45,656 nt of DNA from Betaproteobacteria bacterium RIFCSPLOWO2_12_FULL_68_20 (GCA_001770655.1 MERQ01000037.1:1-45656), one strand, 5' to 3'. Shown: positions 15,148 to 25,073, counted from the stretch's first letter. The notes: generated from the sequence alone by a model not told the origin. Program-made: numbers and translations.

Positions 15148-16260
15148 ATGGGCAAGCACGAATCCTTCCTGAGAAGCCACGATCTGGCCGAGCTCTCCGT
15201 TCCCGGGGTCGTGGTCGAGAAGCGCCCGGCGAGGACCCCCGACGGCGGGCAGGCCGCGGGCCTGTACAACGCCTGGATCCGGCTCGACAACCCCGAGCAG
15301 TACAACTCCTACACCACCGAGATGGTGAAGGGCGTGATCCTGGCGTTTCGCGCCGCCTCCAACGCGCGCGACGTGAACTGCGTGGTGTTCACGGGCAGCG
15401 GCGACAAGGCCTTCTGCACCGGTGGCAACACCAGGGAGTACGCCAAATACTACGCCGGGCGTCCGCAGGAGTACCGCCAGTACATGCGCCTTTTCAACGA
15501 CATGGTGAGCGCGATCCTCGCCTGCGACAAGCCGGTGATCTGCCGTGTGAACGGGATGAGGATCGGCGGCGGCCAGGAGATCGGCATGGCCTGCGATTTC
15601 TCGGTGGCGCAGGACCTGGCGCGCTTCGGCCAGGCCGGGCCCAAGCACGGCTCGGCGCCGATCGGCGGCGCGACCGATTTTCTCCCGGTGCTCGTCGGCA
15701 CCGAGCGCGCCATGGCGACCTGCGTGCTGTGCGAGCCGTTCTCGGCGCACCAGGCCTATTACATGGGCGTTCTCACCGACATCGCGCCGGCGCTGAAAGT
15801 GGACGGCAGCTTCATCGCCAATCCGCTGGTCGAGACCGGCCGCGTCCACGACGAGTACGGGCGCCTGGTGTTCGGCACGCCGAAGACGGGCGCGGCGCTC
15901 AAGGCGGGCAAGGAGCTGCTCGCGCGCGGCGCGATCGACCTCTCGCTGCTCGACGCCAAGGTCGAGGAGCTGTGCGCGAAGATGCTGCTCACCTTCCCCG
16001 ATTGCACGACCAAGACGCTCGAGGAGCTGAGGAAACCCAAGCTCGAGGCCTGGAACCGCAACAAGGAGAATTCGCGCGCCTGGCTGGCGCTCAACATGGT
16101 GACCGAGGCGCGCGCCGGCTTCACCGCGTTCGACGCGGGCGCGAAGGACGATCGCGAGGTCGACTTCGTCCTGCTCAGGCAGAAGCTCGCCGCGGGCGAA
16201 GGCTGGGTCGGGGAGCTTCACGACGCGATCCAGCCGAAGAGCGCGAGAAAAGCGACATGA
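15148..16260 (+). CDS. oah: 6-oxocyclohex-1-ene-1-carbonyl-CoA hydrolase
   Basis: The 370-residue enzyme of the crotonase superfamily adds water twice to 6-oxocyclohex-1-ene-1-carbonyl-CoA and cleaves the ring to 3-hydroxypimelyl-CoA. Crotonase hallmarks are VVFTGSGDKAFCTGGNTREY (first oxyanion-hole segment, about 76-95) and NGMRIGGGQEIGMACDF (second, about 133-149). The length and the N-terminal LDNPEQYNSYTTEMVKG match Oah of Thauera rather than ordinary enoyl-CoA hydratases. A ribosome binding site (AAGGAG) lies upstream of ATG 15148. It is the first gene of the bcr operon and overlaps dch by ATGA. Confidence 0.93.
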   Translation: MGKHESFLRSHDLAELSVPGVVVEKRPARTPDGGQAAGLYNAWIRLDNPEQYNSYTTEMVKGVILAFRAASNARDVNCVVFTGSGDKAFCTGGNTREYAKYYAGRPQEYRQYMRLFNDMVSAILACDKPVICRVNGMRIGGGQEIGMACDFSVAQDLARFGQAGPKHGSAPIGGATDFLPVLVGTERAMATCVLCEPFSAHQAYYMGVLTDIAPALKVDGSFIANPLVETGRVHDEYGRLVFGTPKTGAALKAGKELLARGAIDLSLLDAKVEELCAKMLLTFPDCTTKTLEELRKPKLEAWNRNKENSRAWLALNMVTEARAGFTAFDAGAKDDREVDFVLLRQKLAAGEGWVGELHDAIQPKSARKAT

Positions 16261-17027
16261 ACGATTCCCCGCTCAAGGTCTGGCTGGAGCGCGAGGGCGC
16301 GCTGCTCAGGCTGCGCCTCGCCCGGCCCAAGGCGAACGTCCTCGACCAGGCGATGGTGGCGGCGCTCGCCCGCGCGCTCGACATGCACCGCGACAATCCC
16401 GGGCTGGTCGCGGCGCTGCTCGACCACGAGGGGCCGCACTTCTCGTTCGGCGCGAGCGTGGACGAGCACCTGCCAGCGCACTGCGCCTCGATGCTGCGGG
16501 GCTTCCACGCCCTGCTCGAGCGCATGCTCGACTGGCCGAGGCCGATTCTGGTCGCGGCGAACGGCCAGTGCCTGGGCGGGGGGCTCGAGCTGGCGAGCGC
16601 GGGGCATCTGCTGTTCCTCGCGCCGCAGGCGCAGCTCGGCCAGCCGGAGCTGAAGCTCGGCGTTTTCGCCCCTGCCGCGTCGGTCCTGCTGCCGGCGCGC
16701 ATCGGGCAGGCGAGGGCGGAAGACCTTCTGTACTCGGGCCGCTCGATCGACTCGCAGACTGCGCTCGCCTGGGGATTGGCCAACGAAGTCGCGCTCGATC
16801 CGGCTGCGGCGGCGCTGGAGTATTTCGCGCAGCACCTTGCGGCGAAGAGCGCGGCGTCGCTCGGCTACGCCGTGCACGCCGCGCGCGCGGCGTTCGCCGC
16901 CCAGGTGCGGACGCGCCTCGCGGACGCGGAAAACCTGTATCTGGACGGACTGATGAAGACGCGCGACGCGGCGGAAGGCCTGCACGCGTTCCTCGAGAAG
17001 CGCCAGCCGAAATGGGAGCACCGATGA
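16257..17027 (+). CDS. dch: Cyclohexa-1,5-diene-1-carbonyl-CoA hydratase
   Basis: The 256-residue crotonase-family enzyme hydrates the dienoyl-CoA produced by benzoyl-CoA reductase to 6-hydroxycyclohex-1-ene-1-carbonyl-CoA. The oxyanion-hole segments are HFSFGASVDEHLP (about 61-73) and NGQCLGGGLELASAGHLLFL (about 101-120). The opening LRLRLARPKANVLDQAMVAAL and overall length fit Dch of the Thauera/Azoarcus pathway. It overlaps oah and bcrC by ATGA, so the three are translated in a coupled fashion. The next enzyme in the pathway, the Had dehydrogenase, is not encoded in the window. Confidence 0.92.
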   Translation: MNDSPLKVWLEREGALLRLRLARPKANVLDQAMVAALARALDMHRDNPGLVAALLDHEGPHFSFGASVDEHLPAHCASMLRGFHALLERMLDWPRPILVAANGQCLGGGLELASAGHLLFLAPQAQLGQPELKLGVFAPAASVLLPARIGQARAEDLLYSGRSIDSQTALAWGLANEVALDPAAAALEYFAQHLAAKSAASLGYAVHAARAAFAAQVRTRLADAENLYLDGLMKTRDAAEGLHAFLEKRQPKWEHR

Positions 17028-18196
17028 ACACGCCACTCAAAGACATCATCGCGCGCTGCGAGGGCCTGTTCGAGGACCTGAGATTCGCGTCGGTACAGGA
17101 ATGGAAGGCCGCCGCGCCCGGGCGCAAGGCGATCGGCTACATGCCGATCTACGTGCCGCGCGAGCTGATCCACGCGGCCGGCATGCTTCCCGTAGGGATC
17201 TTCGGCGGCGGCGACCAGATGGAAGTGATCCAGGGCGACGCCTACTACCAGAGCTACATCTGCCGCATCCCGCGCTCGACCGTGGAGCTCGGCCTCACCG
17301 GCAGGCTCGATTGCCTCGACGGGATGCTGTTTCCCTCGATCTGCGACGTGATCCGCAACCTCTCGGGCATGTGGCAGATCATGTTCAAGGACAAGTACGT
17401 CAAGTATTTCGACGTGCCGCAGGACTACGACGACGCGATCGGCGGGGAGTTCTACGTGCACGAGATGCAGGCGCTGCGCGACGATCTCGCGCGGCTCCGC
17501 GGCGCGCCGGTCACGGACGACGAGCTGCGCGCCTCGATCGCGGTGTACAACGACAACCGCAGGGCGATCCGCGACCTGTACGCGTTTCGCGCGCAGCAGC
17601 CCTGGCAGGCGCCGACCGTCGAGCTGTACCTGCTGCTCAGGGCCGGCTGCGTGCTGCCGCCCGAGGAGCACACGCGCCTGGTGCGCGAATACCTTGCCGC
17701 GGCGGCGGCCGAGAAGCGCACCAAGCGCGACAACGCGCGCGTGGTGCTGACCGGCGCGTTCTGCGAGCAGCCGCCGCTCGGGCTCATCAAGTCGATCGAG
17801 ATGGCGGGCTGCTACATCGTGGACGACGACTTCATGCTGGTGATGCGGTGGCTGCTGGACGAGGTGCCCGAGCAGGGCGATCCGCTGGTGGAGCTTTCGA
17901 AAGCCTTCCTGCACCGCTCGGCGCAGACCCCGTCCAAGTACGACGACAAGAAGGAGGACAAGGGCAAGTACCTCCTCGAGCAGGTGAGGACGCGCGGCGC
18001 GGAGGGCGTGGTGTTCGCCTCGCCCTCGTTCTGCGACCCGGCGCTGCTCGAGCGCCCGATGCTGCAGGACGTGCTCGCGAAACACAAGATTCCCTACACC
18101 GCCTTCAAGTTCGCGGAGAACACCGGCCAGATGGCGCCGATCCGCGAGCAGGCCGGGACTTTCGCCGACTCGATCAAGCTGTGGAGCGCCGCATGA
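17024..18196 (+). CDS. bcrC: Benzoyl-CoA reductase subunit C
   Basis: The 390-residue protein belongs to the 2-hydroxyacyl-CoA dehydratase/BcrB-BcrC family and forms, with BcrB, the catalytic half of the class I enzyme where the benzoyl-CoA ring is reduced. It begins [19 protein letters not shown]. Typical segments are [20 protein letters not shown] (about 38-57), [15 protein letters not shown] with a conserved Cys, [15 protein letters not shown] and, near the end, [16 protein letters not shown]. The shared 4Fe-4S clusters use cysteines such as those in YICRI and FPSICD. It overlaps dch and bcrB by four bases each. Gene order CBAD is that of Thauera. Confidence 0.95.
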   Translation: MNTPLKDIIARCEGLFEDLRFASVQEWKAAAPGRKAIGYMPIYVPRELIHAAGMLPVGIFGGGDQMEVIQGDAYYQSYICRIPRSTVELGLTGRLDCLDGMLFPSICDVIRNLSGMWQIMFKDKYVKYFDVPQDYDDAIGGEFYVHEMQALRDDLARLRGAPVTDDELRASIAVYNDNRRAIRDLYAFRAQQPWQAPTVELYLLLRAGCVLPPEEHTRLVREYLAAAAAEKRTKRDNARVVLTGAFCEQPPLGLIKSIEMAGCYIVDDDFMLVMRWLLDEVPEQGDPLVELSKAFLHRSAQTPSKYDDKKEDKGKYLLEQVRTRGAEGVVFASPSFCDPALLERPMLQDVLAKHKIPYTAFKFAENTGQMAPIREQAGTFADSIKLWSAA

Positions 18197-19515
18197 CGAC
18201 CCCGATCCAGGTGATGCCGCAGGCCGCACCCGCCAGGAAGCCGCCGAGCGTCCAGAAGGAGGACGCGATGTGGCTGCAGAAGGAAATGATCACGCGCAAC
18301 TACCACGAGCTGGCGAGCGCGCACGCCGAAGGCAGGAAGATCTCCGCCACCTTCGTGCCGGGCAATCTCAACGAGCTGCTGATGTGCTTCGACTTCGTGC
18401 GCCGGCTCCCCGAGACCGACGCGCTGCAGAACGGCATGAGGAAGAAGTCGGGCAAGATGATCATGGACGCGGAGCGCGACGGCCATTCCGAGGACGTGTG
18501 CACCTACGTGAAGACCGACCTCGGCATGATGCTGCAGGGCGAGTTCGGGCCCACCGGCGAGCCCATGCCGCATCCCGACGTGCTGCTGCTTTCCTACACC
18601 GGCTGCTTCACCTTCATGAAGTGGTTCGAGCTGGTGCGCCAGAAATACGGCTGCGAGACGCTGATGCTGCACGTGCCCTACCAGGGCGACGCGAAGATCA
18701 GCCCCAACATGCGCGAGTACGTGGTGCGCCAGCTCAAGGACAAGATCATCCCGGCGCTCGAGCGCATCTCGGGGGTGAAGTTCGACATCGACCGGCTGCG
18801 CGGGTACATGAAGGAGTCCGCCAAGGCCGAGGAGGATCTGGTGCGCGTGCTGCAATCGGCCAAGCACCGGCCGAGCCCGATCGACGGCTACTTCGGCGGC
18901 GTGTACTACATCGGCCCGATGTTCACCGCGTTCCGCGGCGCGCCCGAGGCGACGCGCTTCTACGCCATGCTGAACGCCGAGGTGCAGGAGCGCATGCGCC
19001 AGGGCAAGGGGCCGATGACGCCCGAGGGCGAGCTCGCCGAGGAAAAATACCGGCTGGTGGTCGAAGGCCCGCCCAACTGGACCCACTTCCGCGAGTTCTG
19101 GAAGATGTTCTACGACGAGGGCGCGGTGGTGGTCGCCTCGACCTACGCCAAGGTGGGCGGGGTGTACGACTTCGGCTTCCGCCACGACCCGGAGCGGCCG
19201 CTCGAGTCGCTCGCCGACTACTGCCTGGGCTGCTACACCAACCTGAATTTCCCGCAGCGCATCGACATGATCTGCCGCTACCTCGACGAGTACTCGGCCG
19301 ACGGCCTGCTCATCAACTCGATCAAGAGCTGCAACAGCTTCTCGGCCGGGCAGCTGCTCATCCTGCGCGAGGTGGAGAAGCGCACCGGCAAGCCCGCCGC
19401 GTTCATCGAGTCGGACCTGGTCGATCCGCGCTACTTCTCGGCGGCGAACATCAAGAACCGGCTGGAGAGCTACTTCCAGATGATCAAGCAGAAGCGCGCC
19501 GCGGCGGTGCACTGA
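18193..19515 (+). CDS. bcrB: Benzoyl-CoA reductase subunit B
   Basis: The 440-residue subunit pairs with BcrC in the ring-reducing module. It shows the family markers [58 protein letters not shown] and [16 protein letters not shown], with cysteines at the expected cluster-binding places. The C-terminal [18 protein letters not shown] is close to the Thauera aromatica protein as I recall it, which places the enzyme in the Thauera subgroup of class I rather than the Azoarcus (Bzd) subgroup. Residues 1-26 are an Ala/Pro-rich lead; an internal ATG at residue 26 (MWLQKEMI) is a possible second start, but the overlap with bcrC supports 18193. Confidence 0.95.
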   Translation: MTTPIQVMPQAAPARKPPSVQKEDAMWLQKEMITRNYHELASAHAEGRKISATFVPGNLNELLMCFDFVRRLPETDALQNGMRKKSGKMIMDAERDGHSEDVCTYVKTDLGMMLQGEFGPTGEPMPHPDVLLLSYTGCFTFMKWFELVRQKYGCETLMLHVPYQGDAKISPNMREYVVRQLKDKIIPALERISGVKFDIDRLRGYMKESAKAEEDLVRVLQSAKHRPSPIDGYFGGVYYIGPMFTAFRGAPEATRFYAMLNAEVQERMRQGKGPMTPEGELAEEKYRLVVEGPPNWTHFREFWKMFYDEGAVVVASTYAKVGGVYDFGFRHDPERPLESLADYCLGCYTNLNFPQRIDMICRYLDEYSADGLLINSIKSCNSFSAGQLLILREVEKRTGKPAAFIESDLVDPRYFSAANIKNRLESYFQMIKQKRAAAVH

Positions 19516-19517
19516 CC

Positions 19518-20864
19518 ATGAAGACGTTCATCGGCATCGACCTGGGCTCGACCACCACCAAGGCGCTCGTCATCGACGAGGCGAGGAACGTCCTCGGGCG
19601 CGGCATCACCAACTCGCGCTCCAACTACGACACCGCCGCCACCATCGCCAAGCAGGAGGCGCTGGTGAACGCGCGCTTCCACCTGTTCCGCGAGGCGCTC
19701 GGCCGCACCGGCGCGCTGAACGGGAGCCTCGAGGACTTCCTCGGCCAGCTCGAGCGCGACTTCAGGCTGGAGCAGTTCGTGGAGCAGCTGGCGGACCTCG
19801 AGCACACCTGCCGGCGCAACGCCGAGGGCACGCGCTTCGGCGAAGCCGCGGCGGCGGTGGGCACCGCGCTCGAGGAGCTGTTCAGGCGGCTGCGCGGTGA
19901 AGCCCCGGAGCTGTTCGCACCGGGCGCGAAGCGAAAGAGCGACTTCTTCCGCGACATCGCGGGCAGCCGCTACCTGGCGCAGGGCGAGACTCTCGCCAGG
20001 GAGACCGGCGTTCGCTACGACATGCTGCTCAACGTGTTCGATCGCTCGATCATCGAGGTCGAGAACCGCATCTACGGCGAATCGATCTCGAAGCACCTGC
20101 TGGCGGCGCTGGATCGCACCTTCGCGGCGATGCCGCAGCACGCCGCGCGCGGCGAGAGGATCCGCGCGCCGATCCAGGGCATGCTCGACATGGCGCTCGA
20201 GGAAGCCTACGTCATCGGCACCGGCTACGGGCGCGCGCGGCTGCCCTTTTCCAAGGAGCACGTCCGCTCCGAGATCCTGTGCCACGGCCTGGGCGCGCAC
20301 GTGATGCACCCGAATACCGCCACCGTGCTCGACATCGGCGGCCAGGACACCAAGGCGATCCAGGTCGACCCGAACGGCATCGTCGAATCGTTCCAGATGA
20401 ACGACCGCTGCGCCGCCGGCTGCGGGCGCTACCTCGGCTACATCGCCGACGAGATGAACATGGGCCTGCACGAGCTCGGGCCGCTCGCCATGAAGTCGAC
20501 CAAGACCGTGCGCATCAACTCGACCTGCACCGTGTTCGCCGGGGCCGAGCTGCGCGACCGCCTGTCGCTGGGCGAGAAGCGCGAGGACATCATGGCGGGG
20601 CTGCACCGCGCCATCGTGCTGCGCGCGATGTCGATCCTGGCGCGCTCGGGCGGGATCAGGAACGAATTCACCTTCACCGGCGGCGTCGCCAAGAACGAGG
20701 CGGCGGTCAAGGCGCTCAAGGCGCTCGTCTTCGAGAACTACGGCGAGATGACGCTCAACATCAATCCCGACTCGATCTACACCGGAGCGCTCGGCGCCGC
20801 GACCTTCGCCTGGCGCGCGGTGACCGAGGAGGGCAAGGTCGTGGAACACAGGGAGGCGGCATGA
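19518..20864 (+). CDS. bcrA: Benzoyl-CoA reductase ATPase subunit A
   Basis: The 448-residue protein is the larger ATP-hydrolysing subunit of the electron-activating module. It has the ASKHA phosphate-1 loop [15 protein letters not shown] (residues 5-19), phosphate-2 motif [11 protein letters not shown] and adenosine-binding [15 protein letters not shown] near residue 390. Two cysteines, Cys298 in [12 protein letters not shown] and Cys337 in [11 protein letters not shown], are the ligands expected to hold the 4Fe-4S cluster shared with BcrD. ATP hydrolysis here drives low-potential electron transfer from ferredoxin to the BC module. ATG 19518 is two bases after the bcrB stop, and the end overlaps bcrD by ATGA. 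Confidence 0.95.
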   Translation: MKTFIGIDLGSTTTKALVIDEARNVLGRGITNSRSNYDTAATIAKQEALVNARFHLFREALGRTGALNGSLEDFLGQLERDFRLEQFVEQLADLEHTCRRNAEGTRFGEAAAAVGTALEELFRRLRGEAPELFAPGAKRKSDFFRDIAGSRYLAQGETLARETGVRYDMLLNVFDRSIIEVENRIYGESISKHLLAALDRTFAAMPQHAARGERIRAPIQGMLDMALEEAYVIGTGYGRARLPFSKEHVRSEILCHGLGAHVMHPNTATVLDIGGQDTKAIQVDPNGIVESFQMNDRCAAGCGRYLGYIADEMNMGLHELGPLAMKSTKTVRINSTCTVFAGAELRDRLSLGEKREDIMAGLHRAIVLRAMSILARSGGIRNEFTFTGGVAKNEAAVKALKALVFENYGEMTLNINPDSIYTGALGAATFAWRAVTEEGKVVEHREAA

Positions 20865-21703
20865 TCCACACCGCGGGCATCGACATCGGCTCGGGCGCCG
20901 TCAAGACAGTGCTGTTCCGCCACGAGGGCGACCGCAGCCTGTGGCTCGCGCGGCGCTGCGAGCGCATCCGCAGGCGCGATCCCATGCAGCTCGCGCAGCA
21001 GAGCTTCAACGAGGCGCTCGAGGAGGCGGGGCTCGCGGCGAACGACATCGAATACATCGCCACCACCGGCGAAGGTGAAAACGTCAAGTTCGCCACCGGG
21101 CATTTCTACTCGATGACCACGCACGCGCGCGGGGCGGTGCACCTCGCGCCCGAGGCGCGCGCGGTGGTGGACGTGGGCGCGCTGAACGGCCGCGCCATCT
21201 GGATCGACGGGCGCGGCAAGGTGCTTTCCTACAAGATGACCAGCCAGTGCGCCTCGGGCTCGGGGCAGTTCCTCGAGAACATCGCGCGCTACCTCGGCGT
21301 CGCGGTGGAGGAGATCGGGCCGCTCTCGGAGAGCTCCAAGAACCCCGAGAAGGTCAGCTCGATCTGCGCGGTGCTCGCCGAGACCGACGTGATCAACATG
21401 GTGTCGCGCGGCATCGCCACGCCCGACATCCTGAAGGGCATCCACCTCTCGATGGCCTCGCGCCTGGTGAAGCTGCTCAAGGTCACCGGAATCACCAAGG
21501 GCAAGGTGCTCATCACCGGCGGGCTCGCGCTCGACACCGGGCTGCTCGCCGCGCTGCGCGAGGAGCTGGTGAACGAGAAAATCACCGGCCTGGAGGCGAT
21601 GAACCACCCGGATTCGATCTACGCAGGCGCGATTGGCGCGTCGCTGTGGGGCGCTTTTCGGCACCACAGGCTGAAGGAATTGCAGCAACGCGCGGCGGCC
21701 TGA
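20861..21703 (+). CDS. bcrD: Benzoyl-CoA reductase ATPase subunit D
   Basis: The 280-residue partner of BcrA has the same ASKHA fold: [14 protein letters not shown] (about 5-18), the central [12 protein letters not shown] and the adenosine motif [15 protein letters not shown]. Cluster ligands are Cys130 in [16 protein letters not shown] and Cys169 in [15 protein letters not shown], so the A-D pair can bridge a 4Fe-4S cluster as in 2-hydroxyacyl-CoA dehydratase activators. It overlaps bcrA by four bases. The ferredoxin gene follows after 17 bp with its own GAAAGGAG ribosome binding site. Confidence 0.95.
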   Translation: MIHTAGIDIGSGAVKTVLFRHEGDRSLWLARRCERIRRRDPMQLAQQSFNEALEEAGLAANDIEYIATTGEGENVKFATGHFYSMTTHARGAVHLAPEARAVVDVGALNGRAIWIDGRGKVLSYKMTSQCASGSGQFLENIARYLGVAVEEIGPLSESSKNPEKVSSICAVLAETDVINMVSRGIATPDILKGIHLSMASRLVKLLKVTGITKGKVLITGGLALDTGLLAALREELVNEKITGLEAMNHPDSIYAGAIGASLWGAFRHHRLKELQQRAAA

Positions 21704-21720
21704 ACGAAAGGAGAAAGGGA

Positions 21721-21969
21721 ATGTCGCTGCTCATCAACGAAACCTGCACCGCGTGCGACGCGTGCAAGCCGGTCTGCCCCAACGAGGCGATCGCGGTGGG
21801 CGACCCGATCTACGTCATCGACCCGTTCAAGTGCACCGAGTGCGTCGGGGCCGAGGACGAGCCGCAATGCAGGCTGGTCTGCCCGGTCACCGACTGCATC
21901 GTGGACCACCCGGACTACCGCGAGACGCGCGAGCAGCTGCTCGAGAAGTACCAGTCGCTGCACGCTTGA
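21721..21969 (+). CDS. fdx: 2[4Fe-4S] ferredoxin, electron donor to benzoyl-CoA reductase
   Basis: The 82-residue ferredoxin carries one standard motif, C9-x2-C12-x2-C15-x3-C19, and a second with the long insertion C38-x2-C41-x8-C50-x3-C54, plus Cys59. That CTECVGAEDEPQC insertion is typical of the Chromatium-type (Alvin) ferredoxins, including the Thauera ferredoxin that carries very low-potential electrons from KorAB to BcrCBAD. Residues about 62-82 form a helical tail (DYRETREQLLEKYQSLH). It is the last gene of the operon; no clear terminator hairpin follows before the convergent GMC gene 15 bp away. Confidence 0.93.
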   Translation: MSLLINETCTACDACKPVCPNEAIAVGDPIYVIDPFKCTECVGAEDEPQCRLVCPVTDCIVDHPDYRETREQLLEKYQSLHA

Positions 21970-21984
21970 TGAAGCCTCGCTGAA

Positions 21985-23601
21985 TCAAGGCCCCACCCCG
22001 GCGCGGGCATCTTCCTTGATCATGTCGGACGCCTTTTCGCCGATCATGATCGACGGCGCATTGGTATTGCCGCCAGTGATCGTGGGCATGATCGAGGCGT
22101 CGACCACCCGCAGGCGCTGAAGACCGCGCACCCGCAGCCGCGCGTCGACCACGGCCATCTCGTCGGGGCCCATCCTGCACGTGCCGACGGGATGAAAGAT
22201 CGTGCCGCCGGTGTTGCGAACCCATTGCTTCAGCTGATCGTCCGTCTGCACCGCCTGCCCCGGCCCGGTCTCCTTCGGCCGATATTTCTTGAACACGTCG
22301 CAGTGCACGATCCGGCGGCATTCCTTGACGCCCTTGATCAGGACGTCGAGGTCGATCTCTTCGGAGAAGAAGCGCGGATCGATGATCGGGGCGGCCAACG
22401 GATCGTTCGACGCGATCGCCACCGTGCCGCGGCTCTTCGGCCTGAGCAGCACGGCGAAGCACGAATAGCCGTGGCCGACCTCGACCATCTTGGGCGGCGG
22501 CGCGCGGTGCCCCGGTATGAACACGATCTGAATGTCGGGCCGGTCGAGCTCCGGATCGGTGCGCAGGAAACCGCCCGATTCGATCAATTGCGCGGCGAAA
22601 AACCCCTTGCGGTCGATCAGATAGCGCAGCGCGTGGAGCGCCAACGAAGGCGCCTTGGGCCAGGAAAAACCCCAGGGAATGCGCGATTCGGTCCGCATCA
22701 GGATGCCGCCCGCGGCATGGTCCTGCAGGTTCCTGCCCACGCCCCTGAGGGCGTGCACGACCTTTATGCCGTGGGGTTGCAGGTCCGCGGGATCGCCGAT
22801 TCCCGAAAGCTGAAGGAGCTTGGGTGAGACGATCGCGCCCGCCGAGACGATGACCTCGCGGCGGGCGTCGAGCCTGCGGCCGCCGACGAGCTCGATGCCG
22901 ACTGCGCTCCTGCCTTCGAGGATCACCCGCGCCACGGGCGAATCGGTCATCAGCGTGAAGTTGGGCCGGCGGGCCGCGGGCCAGACGTAGGCGGTGGCCG
23001 TCGACCAGCGGCGGCCGTTCTTCTGCGTGACCTGGTGCCGGCCCATGCCGTCCTGGCTCTCGCCATTGAAGTCCTCGTTGTGGCGGTGGCCCAGCTGCTT
23101 GCAGGCCGCGAGGAAGTCCTTTTCGAGGGGGCTCGCGATGTTGGGAAACGTCACGTTCAAGGGCCCGCCCCTGCCGTGGTACTGCGTGCCGCCATATTGC
23201 TCGTTGTTCTCCGACTTGACGAAGCAGGGTCTCACGTCGGCACAGGCCCAGCCGGGATTTCCCTGCTTGGCCCAATCGTCGTAGTCGAGCTGGTTGCCGC
23301 GCATGTGGACCATGGCGTTGATCGCGCTGGTGCCGCCGACGGCCTTGCCTCGGGGCGTGAAGATCGGGCGGTTGTTGAAGCCCGCCTGCGGCACCGAGTT
23401 GTAACGCCAATTGAATTTCGCGTGGTACGGCAGTTTGATGATGCCGGTCGGTACGTGGATGTAGGGGCTGTTGTCGGGCGGCCCCGCCTCCAGCAGGCAA
23501 ACCGAGACGGAAGGATCCTCGCTCAGGCGGTTGGCCACGACGGCGCCCGCAGAGCCTGCTCCGACGACGATGTAATCGAAGCGTGCCGTTTCCCTGATCA
23601 A
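21985..23601 (-). CDS. GMC-family FAD oxidoreductase
   Basis: The 538-residue flavoprotein is an alcohol or choline dehydrogenase-type enzyme. The ADP-binding motif is YIVVGAGSAGAVVANRL (about 10-26) and the GMC signature is GGTSAINAMVHMRGN (about 82-96). Active-site histidine and asparagine candidates sit in FHPVGTCRMG and GGNTNAPSIMIGEKASDMI near the end. The start is taken as TTG 23601, because TTGA overlaps the stop of the EgtB-like gene and the next residues run straight into the FAD motif. The substrate is unknown. Together with the EgtB-like gene it is less GC-rich than the bcr region. Confidence 0.85.
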   Translation of the reverse strand: MIRETARFDYIVVGAGSAGAVVANRLSEDPSVSVCLLEAGPPDNSPYIHVPTGIIKLPYHAKFNWRYNSVPQAGFNNRPIFTPRGKAVGGTSAINAMVHMRGNQLDYDDWAKQGNPGWACADVRPCFVKSENNEQYGGTQYHGRGGPLNVTFPNIASPLEKDFLAACKQLGHRHNEDFNGESQDGMGRHQVTQKNGRRWSTATAYVWPAARRPNFTLMTDSPVARVILEGRSAVGIELVGGRRLDARREVIVSAGAIVSPKLLQLSGIGDPADLQPHGIKVVHALRGVGRNLQDHAAGGILMRTESRIPWGFSWPKAPSLALHALRYLIDRKGFFAAQLIESGGFLRTDPELDRPDIQIVFIPGHRAPPPKMVEVGHGYSCFAVLLRPKSRGTVAIASNDPLAAPIIDPRFFSEEIDLDVLIKGVKECRRIVHCDVFKKYRPKETGPGQAVQTDDQLKQWVRNTGGTIFHPVGTCRMGPDEMAVVDARLRVRGLQRLRVVDASIMPTITGGNTNAPSIMIGEKASDMIKEDARAGVGP

Positions 23602-24935
23602 TCCAGAGCGCAAGTCCGGAATCCGGCGAAAATGTCGTTCCGATACGGCTGAAAGAAGTTCCGCAACGTGTTGTAGGCGAACCGCGGCCGGGTGGCCCAG
23701 CTCCCTCCCTTCAGGACTTTGCGGTAGCCGAACCACGGAGCCGAATATTCCTTGTAGGGGTAATCGACGACAAAGCCCGGAAACGGGTAGAAGGCAGAGG
23801 CGGTCCATTCCCAGACGTTTCCGATCATCTGCCGGCAGCCGAAAGCGCTGTCCCCCGCCGCGTAGGCGCCGACATCCACGCAACCGGAATGGTGCGCATC
23901 CAGGTTGGCGCGACCGGCGTAGTGCGGATCGTCCCCCCAGGGATACCTGCGTTTGCGTTCGGTCACTCCGCTGCCGTGATTCGCAGGCTCGGCGCTCGCG
24001 GCCATTTCCCATTCCGCTTCCGTCGGCAGCCTTCGCCTCGCCCAGTTGCAGTAGGCGCTCGCCTCGAACCAGTTCACGTGCACGACCGGTGCATGCGGCT
24101 CCAGCGGCACGACCGAGTCGAAATGACGGCGCATCCACCCCTCCTTGCCGCGCCTCCAGTAGACGGGATGGCACGCGCCGGTCCTGCTTCGCCACGTCCA
24201 CCCCTGATAGCCCCACAGCTCGCGGCGAAAATAACCGCCATCCTCGACAAACGCCTCGAATTCCGAGTTGGTCACGGGCGCCCGCGCGATCTTGTAGGGT
24301 CGGATTTCGGTCACGTGGGACCATTTTTCGTTATCGAACGTAAAGGGAGCATCAGGCGCGGCGCCGAGTCGCATCGCGCCTCCCGGGACCTGCACGTCTC
24401 CGGGCAGAGGCCCGCCGCCGATGTCGCGGGCAGGGGATCCAGCGACGCTATTTGCGAATGACGGCATGGCGTAGCCGAGGGTCTGCCTCATGTAGGTGAA
24501 GGCCTCGCCGTGCATGTCCTCGTGGACGAGGGCGAGCAGGTAAAGATACGTTTCTCCGGCGTCCGGTTCATGCGACGCCAGGCGCTCGAGCACGAGGTCC
24601 TTGACCCGTTCGGTGTATTCCAGCGTCTCGCGCCTCGTCGGCAGGGGCAGGTGCCAGCGGTCGTCGTGGTCGACCTTGAAGGAATCGTACAGGTCGTCTC
24701 CCCCCTCCATGACCGGGCTCCGTTGTTCCAATATGCGGAGCAGGAAGACGTCGTAGAAAAACGCGACATGCCCCAGCTCCCATGCGAAGGGATTGACGAT
24801 CTCCATGAGCGGAACGCTCAGTTGCGCGTCGTGCAAATCGGCGATGCAGGCCAGGGTGTGCTCGTGGGCTTCCTCGACCACCTGCGCCAAGCGCGACGCA
24901 GGCAGCACGTAGTGCTTGTTTTCCAGGATCCCCAC
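23598..24935 (-). CDS. EgtB/SenA-like iron-dependent sulfoxide (or selenoxide) synthase
   Basis: The 445-residue protein has an N-terminal DinB-like half and a C-terminal FGE-sulfatase half. Iron ligands fit the EgtB pattern: His56 in ELGHVAFF, and His138 and His142 in VHEDMHGEAF. The FGE half has VTNSEFEAFVEDGGY, VNWFEASAYCNWARRRLPTE, GNVWEWTASAFYPF and KGGSWATRP. EgtB and SenA form a C-S or C-Se bond on a histidine derivative. No EgtD methyltransferase or SenB is nearby, so the product is open. The start is GTG 24935 with a GGGGGAA ribosome binding site; GTG 24968 has a weaker site and would lie in the promoter predicted from the FNR-type box. Confidence 0.82.
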   Translation of the reverse strand: MGILENKHYVLPASRLAQVVEEAHEHTLACIADLHDAQLSVPLMEIVNPFAWELGHVAFFYDVFLLRILEQRSPVMEGGDDLYDSFKVDHDDRWHLPLPTRRETLEYTERVKDLVLERLASHEPDAGETYLYLLALVHEDMHGEAFTYMRQTLGYAMPSFANSVAGSPARDIGGGPLPGDVQVPGGAMRLGAAPDAPFTFDNEKWSHVTEIRPYKIARAPVTNSEFEAFVEDGGYFRRELWGYQGWTWRSRTGACHPVYWRRGKEGWMRRHFDSVVPLEPHAPVVHVNWFEASAYCNWARRRLPTEAEWEMAASAEPANHGSGVTERKRRYPWGDDPHYAGRANLDAHHSGCVDVGAYAAGDSAFGCRQMIGNVWEWTASAFYPFPGFVVDYPYKEYSAPWFGYRKVLKGGSWATRPRFAYNTLRNFFQPYRNDIFAGFRTCALD

Positions 24936-24994
24936 GCGATTCCCCCGTTTGCGCCGACGCTGGTGCACGTTACCCGGTCGTTGGCGCGCAAGGT

Positions 24995-25008
24995 TTGACG
25001 CTCATCAA
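24995..25008 (-). promoter_or_regulatory. FNR-type box before the EgtB-like/GMC operon
   Basis: TTGACgctcATCAA matches the consensus at 9 of 10. It is centred 66 bp before the GTG at 24935. A weak -10-like TAACGT (24967-24972) lies about 32 bp from its centre, predicting a transcript start near 24960 and a short leader that holds the GGGGGAA ribosome binding site. Confidence 0.5.
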
Positions 25009-25073
25009 GGTATCGTCCACCCCATGCCGGAGGCCGCGCGCGAGCTACAGACGAAGGGCCCGAAGGGCTGGCC

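Noticed and set aside
12430-16221. Very long open frame (over 1200 codons) on the minus strand through the kor genes and antisense to oah
   Set aside because: Only its last part is korB. The rest is Arg/Ala-rich shadow coding caused by high GC, antisense or out of frame with well-recognised genes.
13275-17027. Long plus-strand open frame crossing the kor/bcr promoter region
   Set aside because: Its C-terminal part is dch and the remainder is shadow of korA and oah. The divergent promoter lies inside it.
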